A DNA stretch of 64,000 bases from an uncultured Ilumatobacter sp. (GCA_937905835.1 CALCXK010000041.1:1-64000), one strand, 5' to 3'. Numbered from the stretch's first letter, positions 1 through 8,301 are shown. The notes: generated by a model not told the origin, from the sequence alone. Program-made: numbers and translations.

Positions 1-555
1 GCCAAGAAAATCATCGACCCTGCCAGTACAAAGCCGAAGCAGATCGTGCCGCCGAAGCTCGCTCCGACGATGAAAGAGAAGAAGTCGTCGTTCTCGCCGC
101 TGCTCTCGAACGATATCCCTGATGTCGTCGAGGTGCCGAAGCCCCGCGGTACGAGCAAAGACGGCGTCGCCTACACGAAGGACTTTGATGTCAAGTTCCT
201 CAAGGCGCAGAAGGACGGGCTACTGGCCCGTCGCGCCGGCGAGTTGACCCGAGCCACCCGCCTCGAAGAAGAAGCGATCTCGCTGATCGAAGACGGCGAA
301 ATGGGCGATGTGCAGTTTGATGACGAAGGTGGCGAAGGCGACACGATGGTTGTCCAGCGCGATCTTGATCGGCTGCTGTCGGGCCAGGCCCGCCAGACCA
401 TTAGCGACATCGACGAGGCGTTGGCCCGTATCGAAGTTGGCACGTACGGCTACTCGGTCGTGTCGGGCAAGCCAATCCCTCGTGAGCGGCTTGAGGCGAT
501 CCCCGAAACCACCGTGTTGGCGATCGAGAAGGTCAGCGGCGCCGGCTTTCGCTAG
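1..555 (+). CDS. TraR/DksA-family protein lacking the zinc-finger cysteines (5' partial)
   Basis: The reading frame is open from base 1 to a TAG at 553-555, so the start lies outside the window; the GTG at 46 is in frame but need not be the start. The N-terminal part is basic and proline-rich. It is followed by a charged helical region and an acidic segment (VQFDDEGGEGD) typical of actinobacterial DksA-like proteins encoded next to lspA. The C-terminal finger keeps its frame (YGYSVVSGKPIPRERLEAIP), but all four expected cysteines are replaced (S, S, L and E positions), so it should not bind zinc. DksA/TraR proteins act in the RNA polymerase secondary channel; whether this one does is unknown. 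lspA starts 21 bases downstream, a familiar actinobacterial arrangement. Confidence 0.8.
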   Translation, partial: AKKIIDPASTKPKQIVPPKLAPTMKEKKSSFSPLLSNDIPDVVEVPKPRGTSKDGVAYTKDFDVKFLKAQKDGLLARRAGELTRATRLEEEAISLIEDGEMGDVQFDDEGGEGDTMVVQRDLDRLLSGQARQTISDIDEALARIEVGTYGYSVVSGKPIPRERLEAIPETTVLAIEKVSGAGFR

Positions 556-576
556 GCCTGGCTGCGCAACTCCTCC

Positions 577-1167
577 ATGTCGAATGCCCGTCCCTCCGCG
601 TGGCGGGCTCCGGTACTACTAGCGCTTTGCGTCGTCGCTTTCGACCAACTCGCCAAGCACTGGGCCGTCACCGGCCTCGGTCCAGATCGCGTCATCGACG
701 TCGTCTGGACACTCCGCTGGAACCTCGCGTTCAACAGTGGCATGGCCTTCAGCCGCGGGCAGGGTCTCGGCCCGCTCATTGCTGTGGTGGCCACCGTGGT
801 CATTGTCTGGCTGCTCGTGACGTTACGTACCGAGTCGAGCAGGTTGTCGACTTGCGGAATGGGGCTTGTGATCGGCGGAGCAGCCGGCAACTTGGTCGAC
901 CGAGTATTTCGTGGCGAGGCCTGGCTGCGTGGTGCTGTGGTCGACTTCATCGACTTTCAATGGTTCCCGATTTTTAACATTGCTGACATCTGTATCAACG
1001 TCGGGGCCGGCGCACTGATTTTGAAGAGCGTGCTGAGTGTGCGTCGAGCGAAAAAACTCGAAGTGGCTGAGTTTGAAGAGGCCCGTAGTAGCGCAGCAGC
1101 CGCTGACGCCCGAAATGCAACCGCGAATCCGCCACTGTCGAGGAGAGCCCAGAACCATGATCAATGA
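577..1167 (+). CDS. lspA: Lipoprotein signal peptidase (signal peptidase II)
   Basis: This 196-residue inner-membrane aspartyl protease removes signal peptides from diacylglyceryl-prolipoproteins. About four hydrophobic segments are visible (near 11-25, 65-83, 93-108 and 130-152). The family motifs are intact: NLAFNSGMAFS (49-59), GNLVDR with catalytic Asp108, and FNIAD with catalytic Asp137. The tail after residue 155 is charged, alanine-rich and probably cytoplasmic. Its last 11 bases overlap the likely start of the pseudouridine synthase gene, so the two are probably translationally coupled. The ATG at 577 follows a weak purine stretch, but the hydrophobic start of the protein agrees with it. 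A substrate lipoprotein (DUF3048) is encoded at 22.7 kb. Confidence 0.95.
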   Translation: MSNARPSAWRAPVLLALCVVAFDQLAKHWAVTGLGPDRVIDVVWTLRWNLAFNSGMAFSRGQGLGPLIAVVATVVIVWLLVTLRTESSRLSTCGMGLVIGGAAGNLVDRVFRGEAWLRGAVVDFIDFQWFPIFNIADICINVGAGALILKSVLSVRRAKKLEVAEFEEARSSAAAADARNATANPPLSRRAQNHDQ

Positions 1168-2074
1168 GGACGTCCCCGCAGCACTTGACGGCCAACGTCT
1201 GGACCGAATCGTTGCGCTCCTTGGTGACATCAGTCGATCCGATGCTGCGGCAGCGATCAGCAACGGTGGCGTTTCCGTCGACGGTGAGCGGGCCTCGAGC
1301 GGCAAAATTCGCCTCGTCGAAGGTCAGTCCGTCGGGGTCGACCCAACGTCATTCCCACGGATTCAGCTCCCGCAGCCTGACCCCGATGTCGTATTTTCGG
1401 TGGTCCACGCCGATGAGAGCATCATTGTCGTCGATAAGCCGGCCGGTCTTGTCGTGCACCCCGGTGCCGGCAACATGGTCGGCACGCTTGCCAACGGCCT
1501 GCTCGCTCGCTTCCCGGAAATCGTCGACGTGGGCGAGTCGAACCGACCCGGAATCGTGCATCGTCTGGACTCTGGTAGTTCGGGCTTGCTGGTCGTCGCC
1601 CGCACTCAGTACGCCGCCGACTTCCTCATCGCGCAGTTCGCTGATCACTCGTGCACGCGCCGCTACGAAGCGCTCGTGTGGGGTGTACCTGACGCACCGC
1701 ACGGGATCATCGATGCGCCGTTGGGCCGCAACCGCTCCGACCCGTTGAAGATGGCGGTCGTTGCGCATGGCAAATACGCGCGAACCGACTACCGAGTCAT
1801 CGGCACGTACCGCGAGCCTGCCGTGGTCTCTCGTGTCGATTGCCGTCTGGAAACCGGCCGCACACACCAGATTCGTGTGCACCTCTCGTCGATCAACCAT
1901 CCGCTTGTCGGTGACCCAACCTACGGTCAGCGCCGCCCGAACCTCGGTGTGCAGCGCCCGTTCCTGCATGCTGCCGAGCTGGCCTTCAATCACCCGGCTA
2001 CTGGCGAACGCGTCACGTTCAATAGCCCGCTCGCACCAGACCTGCAAGCCTGGCTTGACGCCGCCTCCACGTAA
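1157..2074 (+). CDS. rluD: Large-subunit rRNA pseudouridine synthase (RluD/RluA family)
   Basis: The protein isomerises uridine to pseudouridine in structured RNA, by family most likely 23S rRNA. The ATG at 1157 was chosen over upstream in-frame codons because GAGGAG lies about 13 bases before it and an S4 RNA-binding domain begins at once (residues 1-65). The catalytic domain carries HRLDSGSSGLL with catalytic Asp138, KPAGLVVHPG near 94-103, and GRTHQIRVHL near residue 235. The length of 305 residues is normal. It overlaps lspA by 11 bases and faces the Rrf2 gene convergently; no strong terminator is visible in the 79 bases between them. Exact rRNA target sites cannot be read from sequence. 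Confidence 0.92.
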   Translation: MINEDVPAALDGQRLDRIVALLGDISRSDAAAAISNGGVSVDGERASSGKIRLVEGQSVGVDPTSFPRIQLPQPDPDVVFSVVHADESIIVVDKPAGLVVHPGAGNMVGTLANGLLARFPEIVDVGESNRPGIVHRLDSGSSGLLVVARTQYAADFLIAQFADHSCTRRYEALVWGVPDAPHGIIDAPLGRNRSDPLKMAVVAHGKYARTDYRVIGTYREPAVVSRVDCRLETGRTHQIRVHLSSINHPLVGDPTYGQRRPNLGVQRPFLHAAELAFNHPATGERVTFNSPLAPDLQAWLDAAST

Positions 2075-2153
2075 GTCTGAGCGGCACGCTGGAACACTGA
2101 TCGCTGCGTTGCGAGAACTCCTCATCGAGCAGGCTCAACCGCGTCGTGCAACT

Positions 2154-2603
2154 TCAGTGTTCGTGGAGGACTGGCCAGGGGGATTCGCCGTTCGCGATGC
2201 TGGTGATACTGGCGAGCGAATAGCCGTCGAGGTGCTGGCGCATGTGGGCGCCCGCCTGGTTCCAGATCTCCAAGAGCACACACTGGCCTTCGTGGTCACA
2301 TGACCCGTCCTGGTGCGGCTCACCAAAGTCGCCGACTGTGATCGGGCCATCGACGGCCGAGATGATGTCACTGAGCATGATCGCAGCGGGCTCACGCGCG
2401 AGCACGTAGCCGCCACCGACGCCCCGCTTCGAGCGAACGATCCCGGCACCCTTCAGGGCGAGCAGGATTTGTTCGAGGTAAGGCTGCGGCAGCGCAGTGC
2501 GCTCGGCGATGTCACGCACTGATGTGGGGCCGCCCTCCTCGATGTGAAGAGCAAGACTGAGTAGCGCCCGACAGGCGTAGTCCCCGCGGGTCGAGATTCG
2601 CAC
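2154..2603 (-). CDS. Rrf2-family transcriptional regulator with two conserved cysteines
   Basis: This 149-residue winged-helix regulator starts with the family signature MRISTRGDYA and has the helix-turn-helix around 28-50 (ERTALPQPYLEQIL) followed by the wing (KRGVGGGY). IscR/NsrR-type members bind an Fe-S cluster with three cysteines; here only Cys102 and Cys108 (C-x5-C) sit in that region, with the first position occupied by other residues and an extra Cys11 near the N terminus. It may sense iron-sulfur status, NO or redox with a non-Cys third ligand, or no cluster at all. The GTG start at 2603 lies 6 bases after a TATGGT -10 box on the minus strand, so the mRNA is probably leaderless. Its targets are unknown. 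Confidence 0.87.
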   Translation of the reverse strand: MRISTRGDYACRALLSLALHIEEGGPTSVRDIAERTALPQPYLEQILLALKGAGIVRSKRGVGGGYVLAREPAAIMLSDIISAVDGPITVGDFGEPHQDGSCDHEGQCVLLEIWNQAGAHMRQHLDGYSLASITSIANGESPWPVLHEH

Positions 2604-2609
2604 ATCCTC

Positions 2610-2615
2610 ACCATA
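2610..2615 (-). promoter_or_regulatory. -10 box of the Rrf2 gene
   Basis: TATGGT on the minus strand ends 6 bases before the GTG start, the spacing expected if transcription begins at the start codon. No convincing -35 box is seen. Confidence 0.45.
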
Positions 2616-2622
2616 ACGATTT

Positions 2623-2662
2623 CTGAGCGATTCGGAAGAACGAACGACCTGAGCGAACGCTC
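2623..2662. promoter_or_regulatory. Possible operator upstream of the Rrf2 gene
   Basis: The 8-base word CTGAGCGA occurs twice in the same orientation (2623-2630 and 2649-2656). The second copy is part of a palindrome GAGCG-AA-CGCTC (2651-2662). This sits just upstream of the Rrf2 -10 box and before the divergent phosphodiesterase gene, where an autoregulatory site would be expected. Assignment to Rrf2 is inference. Confidence 0.3.
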
Positions 2663-2724
2663 GTCGAGAAGAATCATGGGTCTCACCTTGTGGTCAGACC
2701 CTCGAACATGGTGGACTGCTGCGA

Positions 2725-3846
2725 GTGACTTCCTTCGGCGTCGGGCCCATCATTCCGGACTATGCGGGAGCCAACGTGCGGGGGATCATCCCAGCGCTCC
2801 TTGGCCCGCGGACCTGGTCGACGTCGACGCTGCCCTCGTGGATGCCGCCGCCAATCGCCGACTCTGAGCAATGCGTGATGCTGGTGCTCGACGGCCTCGG
2901 CTGGGACCAACTCAACGATCACCGAGCGATCGTGCCCACGATCGACTCGCTCGTCGGTCGATCGATCCACACCGTCGCGCCGACGACGACCGCAACGGCG
3001 CTCACGTCGATCACCACGGGGTTGACGCCGGGCGAACACGGGCTCATCGGCTACCGCATGATGCTCAACGGCGAGATCATGAACGTCCTCCGCTGGAGTG
3101 TTGACGACAAGATTGTTCGTCGCCAGAAGCCGCCGATGGAGGTGCAACCGTTCGACCCGTTCATGGGCTACGAGGTGCCCGTTGTCTCGATGGCAGAGCT
3201 TGAGAACTCGGCATTTAGCGAAGCGCACCTTCGTGGCTGTCAGCGAGTCGGCTGGCGGGCAGCGTCGTCGATTCCGGTGACTGCTGCTGCACTCGTCGAG
3301 GCCGGGGAACAGTTCGTTTATTGCTACTACGGCGGCATCGACAAGATCGCCCATGAACGCGGGTTTGGCCCGTACTACGAGGCCGAACTGCGCGCTGCCG
3401 ACCGCCTCGTTGCCGATCTGCTCGAGGCGTTGCCGAGCGGCACGTCGCTCCTTATCACAGCTGATCATGGACAGGTTGAAGTCGGCGACAACATCATCCG
3501 ACCATCCGAGGCGTTGTTGCGCGGCGTCACCATGCAGTCCGGCGAAGGTCGATTCCGCTGGCTACACACAGCGGCGGGTGCGCTCGATGATGTCAAGCAG
3601 ACTGCTGAAGCTGAAGTCGGTGCGGTTGCCTGGGTCGTGACACGCGAGCAGGTCGTCGACGAAGGATGGTTCGGCGCAACCGTCGCTCCACCCGTTCAGG
3701 CACGGCTCGGCGACGTCGCGCTGGTTGCTCGCGAGCCGGTCACGTTCCACGAAGATGCCGACTCCGGCAGCTATCAGTTGATCTGCCGCCACGGTTCTCT
3801 CACCTCTGCTGAAGTGAACGTTCCGCTCCTTGCCGGCACCGCCTGA
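2725..3846 (+). CDS. Alkaline phosphatase superfamily protein (type I phosphodiesterase/nucleotide pyrophosphatase-like)
   Basis: This 373-residue protein has the two-metal phosphotransferase fold pattern of the PF01663 family. Visible ligands are Asp56 in LVLDGLGW, a Thr-rich nucleophile segment TTTATALTSI (88-97), Asp206/His210 in GIDKIAH, Asp247/His248 in TADHG, and a C-terminal CRHGSL histidine. No signal peptide or membrane segment is seen, so it is probably cytoplasmic. Family members hydrolyse nucleotide or lipid phosphodiesters; the substrate here cannot be named. The start is GTG at 2725 with no clear Shine-Dalgarno sequence. It is divergent from the Rrf2 gene and followed after 37 bases by bpa. 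Confidence 0.8.
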   Translation: MTSFGVGPIIPDYAGANVRGIIPALLGPRTWSTSTLPSWMPPPIADSEQCVMLVLDGLGWDQLNDHRAIVPTIDSLVGRSIHTVAPTTTATALTSITTGLTPGEHGLIGYRMMLNGEIMNVLRWSVDDKIVRRQKPPMEVQPFDPFMGYEVPVVSMAELENSAFSEAHLRGCQRVGWRAASSIPVTAAALVEAGEQFVYCYYGGIDKIAHERGFGPYYEAELRAADRLVADLLEALPSGTSLLITADHGQVEVGDNIIRPSEALLRGVTMQSGEGRFRWLHTAAGALDDVKQTAEAEVGAVAWVVTREQVVDEGWFGATVAPPVQARLGDVALVAREPVTFHEDADSGSYQLICRHGSLTSAEVNVPLLAGTA

Positions 3847-3883
3847 CAACCGAGTGCTGCAGGATCCCGCTAGAAAGATCGCC

Positions 3884-4450
3884 ATGTCCGACACGTCATC
3901 GAACCTCGACGCAACACCTGCCGAGACCGTGCGTCCGCAAATCGTGTTCACGACCGGCGAAACGCCCGCAGAGAGTCGCCTTGCTACCGAACCGACCGTG
4001 CCTCGTGAGGCGGTCACGCAGCCCGCCAAGGTGATGCGGATTGGCTCGATGATCAAGCAGTTGCTTGAAGAGGTCCGTATGACCTCGCTCGATGAGGCGT
4101 CGCGCGAACGGCTCGCCGAGGTCTACGAACGTTCGATCATCGAGCTGTCCGCGGCGCTGTCAGAGGATTTACAGGAAGAGCTCCGGTCGCTGGCGCTGCC
4201 GTTTGACCATGACGAAGTTCCGAGCGAAGCCGAACTGCGCGTGGCCAAGGCGCAACTCGTCGGCTGGCTTGAAGGCCTCTTCCACGGCATTCAGGCGAGC
4301 CTCATGGCGCAGCAGGCTGTTGCTCAACAGCAGCTTGCACAGATGCGTCAGCTTTCCAACGGTGAAGTGGTCCAAGGTGGAGCGCCGCACGGATCGGGCC
4401 AGCCCGCAGCCCCCGTTGCCGACGGCGACCGCCCAGGCACCTACCTGTAG
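3884..4450 (+). CDS. bpa: Bacterial proteasome activator Bpa (PafE)
   Basis: The central region (residues 45-155) closely follows the Bpa/DUF2587 pattern: PAKVMRIGSMIKQLLEEVR, a four-helix segment, then LRVAKAQLVGWLEGLFHGIQ and MAQQ. The protein ends in GTYL, matching the C-terminal GQYL-type motif with which Bpa rings dock into and open the 20S proteasome. Bpa is an ATP-independent activator that feeds unfolded proteins to the proteasome, so this organism should have prcA/prcB elsewhere. The N-terminal 45 residues are Pro/Thr/Glu-rich and probably disordered. The ATG at 3884 was chosen over a TTG at 3830 because AGAAAG lies upstream and the product then matches the family length (188 residues). 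Confidence 0.9.
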   Translation: MSDTSSNLDATPAETVRPQIVFTTGETPAESRLATEPTVPREAVTQPAKVMRIGSMIKQLLEEVRMTSLDEASRERLAEVYERSIIELSAALSEDLQEELRSLALPFDHDEVPSEAELRVAKAQLVGWLEGLFHGIQASLMAQQAVAQQQLAQMRQLSNGEVVQGGAPHGSGQPAAPVADGDRPGTYL

Positions 4451-4461
4451 AAGCCAGAGAG

Positions 4462-4541
4462 ACCGTCGGCGAGGAACGAGGAGTGCGGGTGGCGCCGTGG
4501 GTCGCAGCCCGATCGGCCGACGGTGACAGGCTCCGCACTCC
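4462..4541 (+). promoter_or_regulatory. Interleaved inverted repeats (possible RNA pseudoknot) upstream of dnaE
   Basis: Two perfect 9-base inverted repeats interlock in the order A-B-A'-B'. A is ACCGTCGGC at 4462-4470 with A' at 4516-4524; B is GGAGTGCGG at 4480-4488 with B' at 4533-4541. The stems either form an H-type pseudoknot or exclude each other. It may be a cis-regulatory leader of dnaE, an independent small RNA, or the 3' end of bpa. No U-run follows B', so a simple intrinsic terminator is unlikely. Confidence 0.4.
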
Positions 4542-4555
4542 GGGTCGCGCAGCTA

Positions 4556-4586
4556 TTGGAAATGCAACGAAAATCACTGCTACGTT
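4556..4586 (+). promoter_or_regulatory. Weak candidate promoter of dnaE
   Basis: TTGGAA at 4556-4561 and TACGTT at 4581-4586 are separated by 19 bases and would give a leader of roughly 35 bases before the dnaE ATG. The spacing is longer than ideal, so this is tentative. Confidence 0.25.
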
Positions 4587-4627
4587 CAGAATCCCAACGT
4601 TGTAAGTAACTCGCTCAGAAAACCCAG

Positions 4628-7600
4628 ATGTCCGACTCCTTCACCCACCTCCACGTTCACACCGAGTTCTCGATGCTCGACGGAGCGGCACGCCTCGACG
4701 AGATGGTGGCCAAGGCCGTCGAAGACGGCCAACCGGCGATCGGCATCACCGATCACGGCAACATGTATGGCACGCTCGACTTCTACAAAGAGTGCAACAA
4801 GCAGGGAATTAAGCCGATCATCGGGACCGAGGCCTACATGGCCCACGATCATCGGTCGGAGCGCCCGACACGTCGTGGTCGTATCGATGACTCGGGCGGC
4901 GAAACCGAGGGTGGCAAGAAGCTCTACTACCACCTGATTCTTCTGGCGGAGAACAACGACGGCTACAAGAACCTCATCCAGTTGTCGTCGCTGGCCTTCA
5001 TGGAGGGGTATTACTACAAGCCCCGCATGGACTGGGAGTTGCTCGAGAAGTACTCCAACGGCCTGATTGCCACGAGTGGCTGTCTTGGCGGACTTGTGTT
5101 GCAGTCGCTCCTCAACGGCGACGAGAAAGGTGCGCTGGAGAAAGCGGGCCGACTACAAGACATCTTTGGCCGTGACAACTTCTTTATCGAGATTCAAGAC
5201 CACGGCATTCCAGAGCAGCACCGGACCAACCCGAAACTGCTGGAGATCGCCAAGAAAATCAAAGCGCCGTTACTGGCAACGAACGACAGTCATTACACGC
5301 ATCAAGAGGATCACGAGAGCCACGACGCGCTGCTCTGTGTGCAGACCGGTGCACTGCTGTCGGATCCGAAGCGGTTCAAGTTTTCCGGAACCGAGCACTA
5401 CCTGAAGACAGCTGCCGAGATGCGTTACCTCTTCAAGGAGATCCCGACCGCGTGCGATAACAGCTTGTGGATTGCCGAGCGATCGAACGTCGAGATCGAG
5501 TTCGGTAAGCCGCTGCTCCCGAACTTCCCACTTCCCGAAGGCTTTGCCGACGACGAGGCATACCTCCGTCACCTCACGATGGAAGGTGCTAAGAAGCGGT
5601 GGGGTCAAGACGTCCCAGCCGATGCGCTCGAGCGGTTGGCGTTCGAACTCCAGGTCATCTGCGATATGGGGTTTGCGTCGTACTTCCTGATCACGTGGGA
5701 CCTCATCAAGTACGCCCGTGACAGCAACATCCGTGTCGGCCCGGGCCGCGGGTCGGCAGCTGGCTGTGCGGTCGCATATTCGCTCTGGATTACCGACCTC
5801 GATCCAATCAAGTACGACCTCCTGTTCGAACGGTTCCTCAATCCGAGTCGCGTGTCAATGCCCGACATCGACATGGACTTCGAGACGCGATACCGCGAAG
5901 ACATGATCAAATACGCGGCCGAGCGCTATGGCCGCGACCACGTTGCACAAATCATCACGTTCGGATCGATCAAGGCCCGCAACGCCGCCAAGGACGCCGC
6001 CCGCGTGCTTGGCTATCCGTACGGCATCGGCGACAAAATCGCCAAAGCCATGCCGCCGATGGTGATGGGCCGTGACACGCCGCTGAAATATTGCTTCGAA
6101 AATCATCCGAAGTACGCCGACGGTTACAAGGCCGCAGCCGACCTCCGTGCGATGTACGACACCGATCCGGACATTAAGAAGATCATCGATGTCGCTCGGG
6201 GCCTCGAAGGACTGAAGCGATCCGACGGCATTCATGCTGCCGCCGTGGTGATCACCAAGGACCCCGTCACCGATTACGTCCCGATTCAGCGCAAGCCGAC
6301 TGCGGGAATGGACCCCGCCGATGCTCCGGTTGTCACCCAATACGAGATGCACGGGGTGGAAGACCTCGGGCTCCTCAAAATGGACTTCCTCGGGTTACGC
6401 AACCTTGATGTGATCTCCGATGCCGAAGCAATGATCCGTGAGCGGGGCACACCCGACCTGATCGTCGAGCAGTTGCCGCTTGACGACAAGAAGACGTACG
6501 GCCTGCTCTCGCGGGGCGACACGATTGGTATTTTCCAGCTGGAGTCTCCGCCGATGCGTCAGCTCCTGAAGGCAATGAAGCCCACGACCTTCGAAGACAT
6601 CGCCGCTGTGTTGGCGCTGTATCGACCTGGACCCATGTCGGTCAACATGCACTATGACTTTGCTGACCGAAAGAATGGCCGCCAGGAAGTGTCGTACTTT
6701 CACGAAGACGCCAAGGAGGTGCTGAGCGACACGTATGGCCTGATGATCTATCAGGAGAGCGTGATGCGTGTGGCGCAGAAGTTCGCCGGTTACTCACTCG
6801 CCGAAGCCGACAACCTCCGAAAGGCAATGGGTAAGAAGGTCCGCGCGGTCATGGAGGCAGCCCGCGATGGCTTCGAAGAAGGTGTGGTCCGGACCGGCTA
6901 CGACAGGCAGATGGGCGTCGAACTGTTCGATATTATTGAGAAGTTCGCCGACTATGCCTTCAACAAGAGCCATACGTTCGGCTACGGCCTCATCTCGTAT
7001 CAGACCGCGTACCTGAAAGCGCACTACCCGGTCGAGTACCTCGCGTGCCTGCTGACCAGCGTCAAAAACAACCTGGACAAGGCCGCCACGTATCTGGCCG
7101 ATTGTCGCTCGATGGGCATCAAGGTGCTCACGCCGGACGTCAACCGTTCGCTGATCAACTTCGGTGCGCTGTCGCCCGACGAGGTGCCCGAGGGCATGTC
7201 GCTCAACGTCGGGAGCCCTGGCGCCATTACGTTCGGTTTGTCGGCTGTGCGTAACGTCGGCGAGGGACTCGTCGAAGATCTCCTCATCGAGCGCAACAAG
7301 AATGGTCAGTTCACCGACTTCTACGACTTCGTCGAACGAGTTCCCGAATCGGTGCTCAATAAGCGAACGATCGAATCGCTGATCAAGGGCGGTGGGTTCG
7401 ACTCGTTCGGTCACCCCCGGCGCGGTCTACTCAGCGTCTTCGAGCACATCATCGACACCACCGTGAAGCGGCGACGTGAGCGTGAAAGGGGCGTCATGTC
7501 GTTGTTCGGCGACTGGGGCGACGATGCTGGTGGAGACGGCGACAACGCTGGTGGAGATGGCGACGACAGCTTCGACGAGCGCACGCCGATCCCCGACCTC

Positions 7601-8227
7601 GAGTTCGACAAGACCGAGAAGCTGCGTTTCGAGAAAGAGATGCTCGGTCTCTACGTGTCTGACCATCCGCTGTTCGGCGTCGAGAATGCACTGAAACGCA
7701 AGGTCGAACACGCGCTCATCGATTTGCCAAACATGGAAGACGGCGCACTGGTCACCGTCGGGGGAGTGATTACCAACCTTGCACGCAAGTTCACGAAGAA
7801 GGGCGACCAGATGGCCGTCTTCCTCCTCGAGGACCTCGATGCTTCGATCGACGTGACAATCTTCCCGCGCACCCTGGCCGAGCAGGGCCACAAGCTCGAA
7901 GACGACCTCATCGTGTCGGTGAAAGGCCGGCTTGACAAGCGTGACGAGTCACGATTCGGTCTGATCGGCCAGACGATCAACGTGCTCCAGGGCCTCGGCG
8001 ACGGACCTGCCGTGCCGCTCCGGCTGCGCCTGCCAGCCACAGCTCTCGACGAGTTGAAGATCCAGCGGTTGAAGCGGCTACTCAAGGAACATCCCGGAGA
8101 ATCCGTCGTCATGATCGACATTGGAATGGGCAAGGTTGTGAAGCTCGCCGACGAGTTCCGGGTTGACCTCGATCGGGCAGTTGGTGAACTTCGGATGGCA
8201 TTCGGCCATGACGCTGTCCTGCTCTGA
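4628..8227 (+). CDS. dnaE: DNA polymerase III alpha subunit (replicative, DnaE1 type)
   Basis: This 1199-residue catalytic subunit of the replicative polymerase has domains in the usual order: PHP (about 5-290), polymerase palm/thumb/fingers with PDIDMDF and metal-binding Asp413/Asp415, helix-hairpin-helix, and an OB fold (GALVTVGGVI region, about 1040-1130). All nine PHP metal ligands appear intact (H9, H11, D18, H43, E68, H102, C152, D220, H222), as in the mycobacterial enzyme whose PHP domain proofreads, so intrinsic exonuclease activity is likely. A short acidic Gly-Asp linker near residues 967-980 is coded by an imperfect tandem repeat. No clear Shine-Dalgarno sequence precedes ATG 4628. 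Confidence 0.97.
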   Translation: MSDSFTHLHVHTEFSMLDGAARLDEMVAKAVEDGQPAIGITDHGNMYGTLDFYKECNKQGIKPIIGTEAYMAHDHRSERPTRRGRIDDSGGETEGGKKLYYHLILLAENNDGYKNLIQLSSLAFMEGYYYKPRMDWELLEKYSNGLIATSGCLGGLVLQSLLNGDEKGALEKAGRLQDIFGRDNFFIEIQDHGIPEQHRTNPKLLEIAKKIKAPLLATNDSHYTHQEDHESHDALLCVQTGALLSDPKRFKFSGTEHYLKTAAEMRYLFKEIPTACDNSLWIAERSNVEIEFGKPLLPNFPLPEGFADDEAYLRHLTMEGAKKRWGQDVPADALERLAFELQVICDMGFASYFLITWDLIKYARDSNIRVGPGRGSAAGCAVAYSLWITDLDPIKYDLLFERFLNPSRVSMPDIDMDFETRYREDMIKYAAERYGRDHVAQIITFGSIKARNAAKDAARVLGYPYGIGDKIAKAMPPMVMGRDTPLKYCFENHPKYADGYKAAADLRAMYDTDPDIKKIIDVARGLEGLKRSDGIHAAAVVITKDPVTDYVPIQRKPTAGMDPADAPVVTQYEMHGVEDLGLLKMDFLGLRNLDVISDAEAMIRERGTPDLIVEQLPLDDKKTYGLLSRGDTIGIFQLESPPMRQLLKAMKPTTFEDIAAVLALYRPGPMSVNMHYDFADRKNGRQEVSYFHEDAKEVLSDTYGLMIYQESVMRVAQKFAGYSLAEADNLRKAMGKKVRAVMEAARDGFEEGVVRTGYDRQMGVELFDIIEKFADYAFNKSHTFGYGLISYQTAYLKAHYPVEYLACLLTSVKNNLDKAATYLADCRSMGIKVLTPDVNRSLINFGALSPDEVPEGMSLNVGSPGAITFGLSAVRNVGEGLVEDLLIERNKNGQFTDFYDFVERVPESVLNKRTIESLIKGGGFDSFGHPRRGLLSVFEHIIDTTVKRRRERERGVMSLFGDWGDDAGGDGDNAGGDGDDSFDERTPIPDLEFDKTEKLRFEKEMLGLYVSDHPLFGVENALKRKVEHALIDLPNMEDGALVTVGGVITNLARKFTKKGDQMAVFLLEDLDASIDVTIFPRTLAEQGHKLEDDLIVSVKGRLDKRDESRFGLIGQTINVLQGLGDGPAVPLRLRLPATALDELKIQRLKRLLKEHPGESVVMIDIGMGKVVKLADEFRVDLDRAVGELRMAFGHDAVLL
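7527..7565 (+). repeat. Imperfect in-frame tandem repeat in dnaE
   Basis: Two copies of a unit reading GCTGGTGGAGAYGGCGACRAC lie in tandem and code for AGGDGD(N/D). They form an acidic, flexible linker between the polymerase core and the OB region. A slippage-prone site; length probably varies between strains. Confidence 0.6.
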
Positions 8228-8301
8228 GGAGTGGTCGGAGAAGCCAACGAAACTCGCCGAACTGGCCTGCAATTGATTCGATCTATGAATCCGGTGGCAG
8301 A

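Noticed and set aside
4462..4541. S-adenosylhomocysteine riboswitch upstream of dnaE
   Set aside because: The stem order and the words GAGGAG and CAGGCTC recall that riboswitch, but the words do not pair in the required positions and dnaE is not a SAM-cycle gene.
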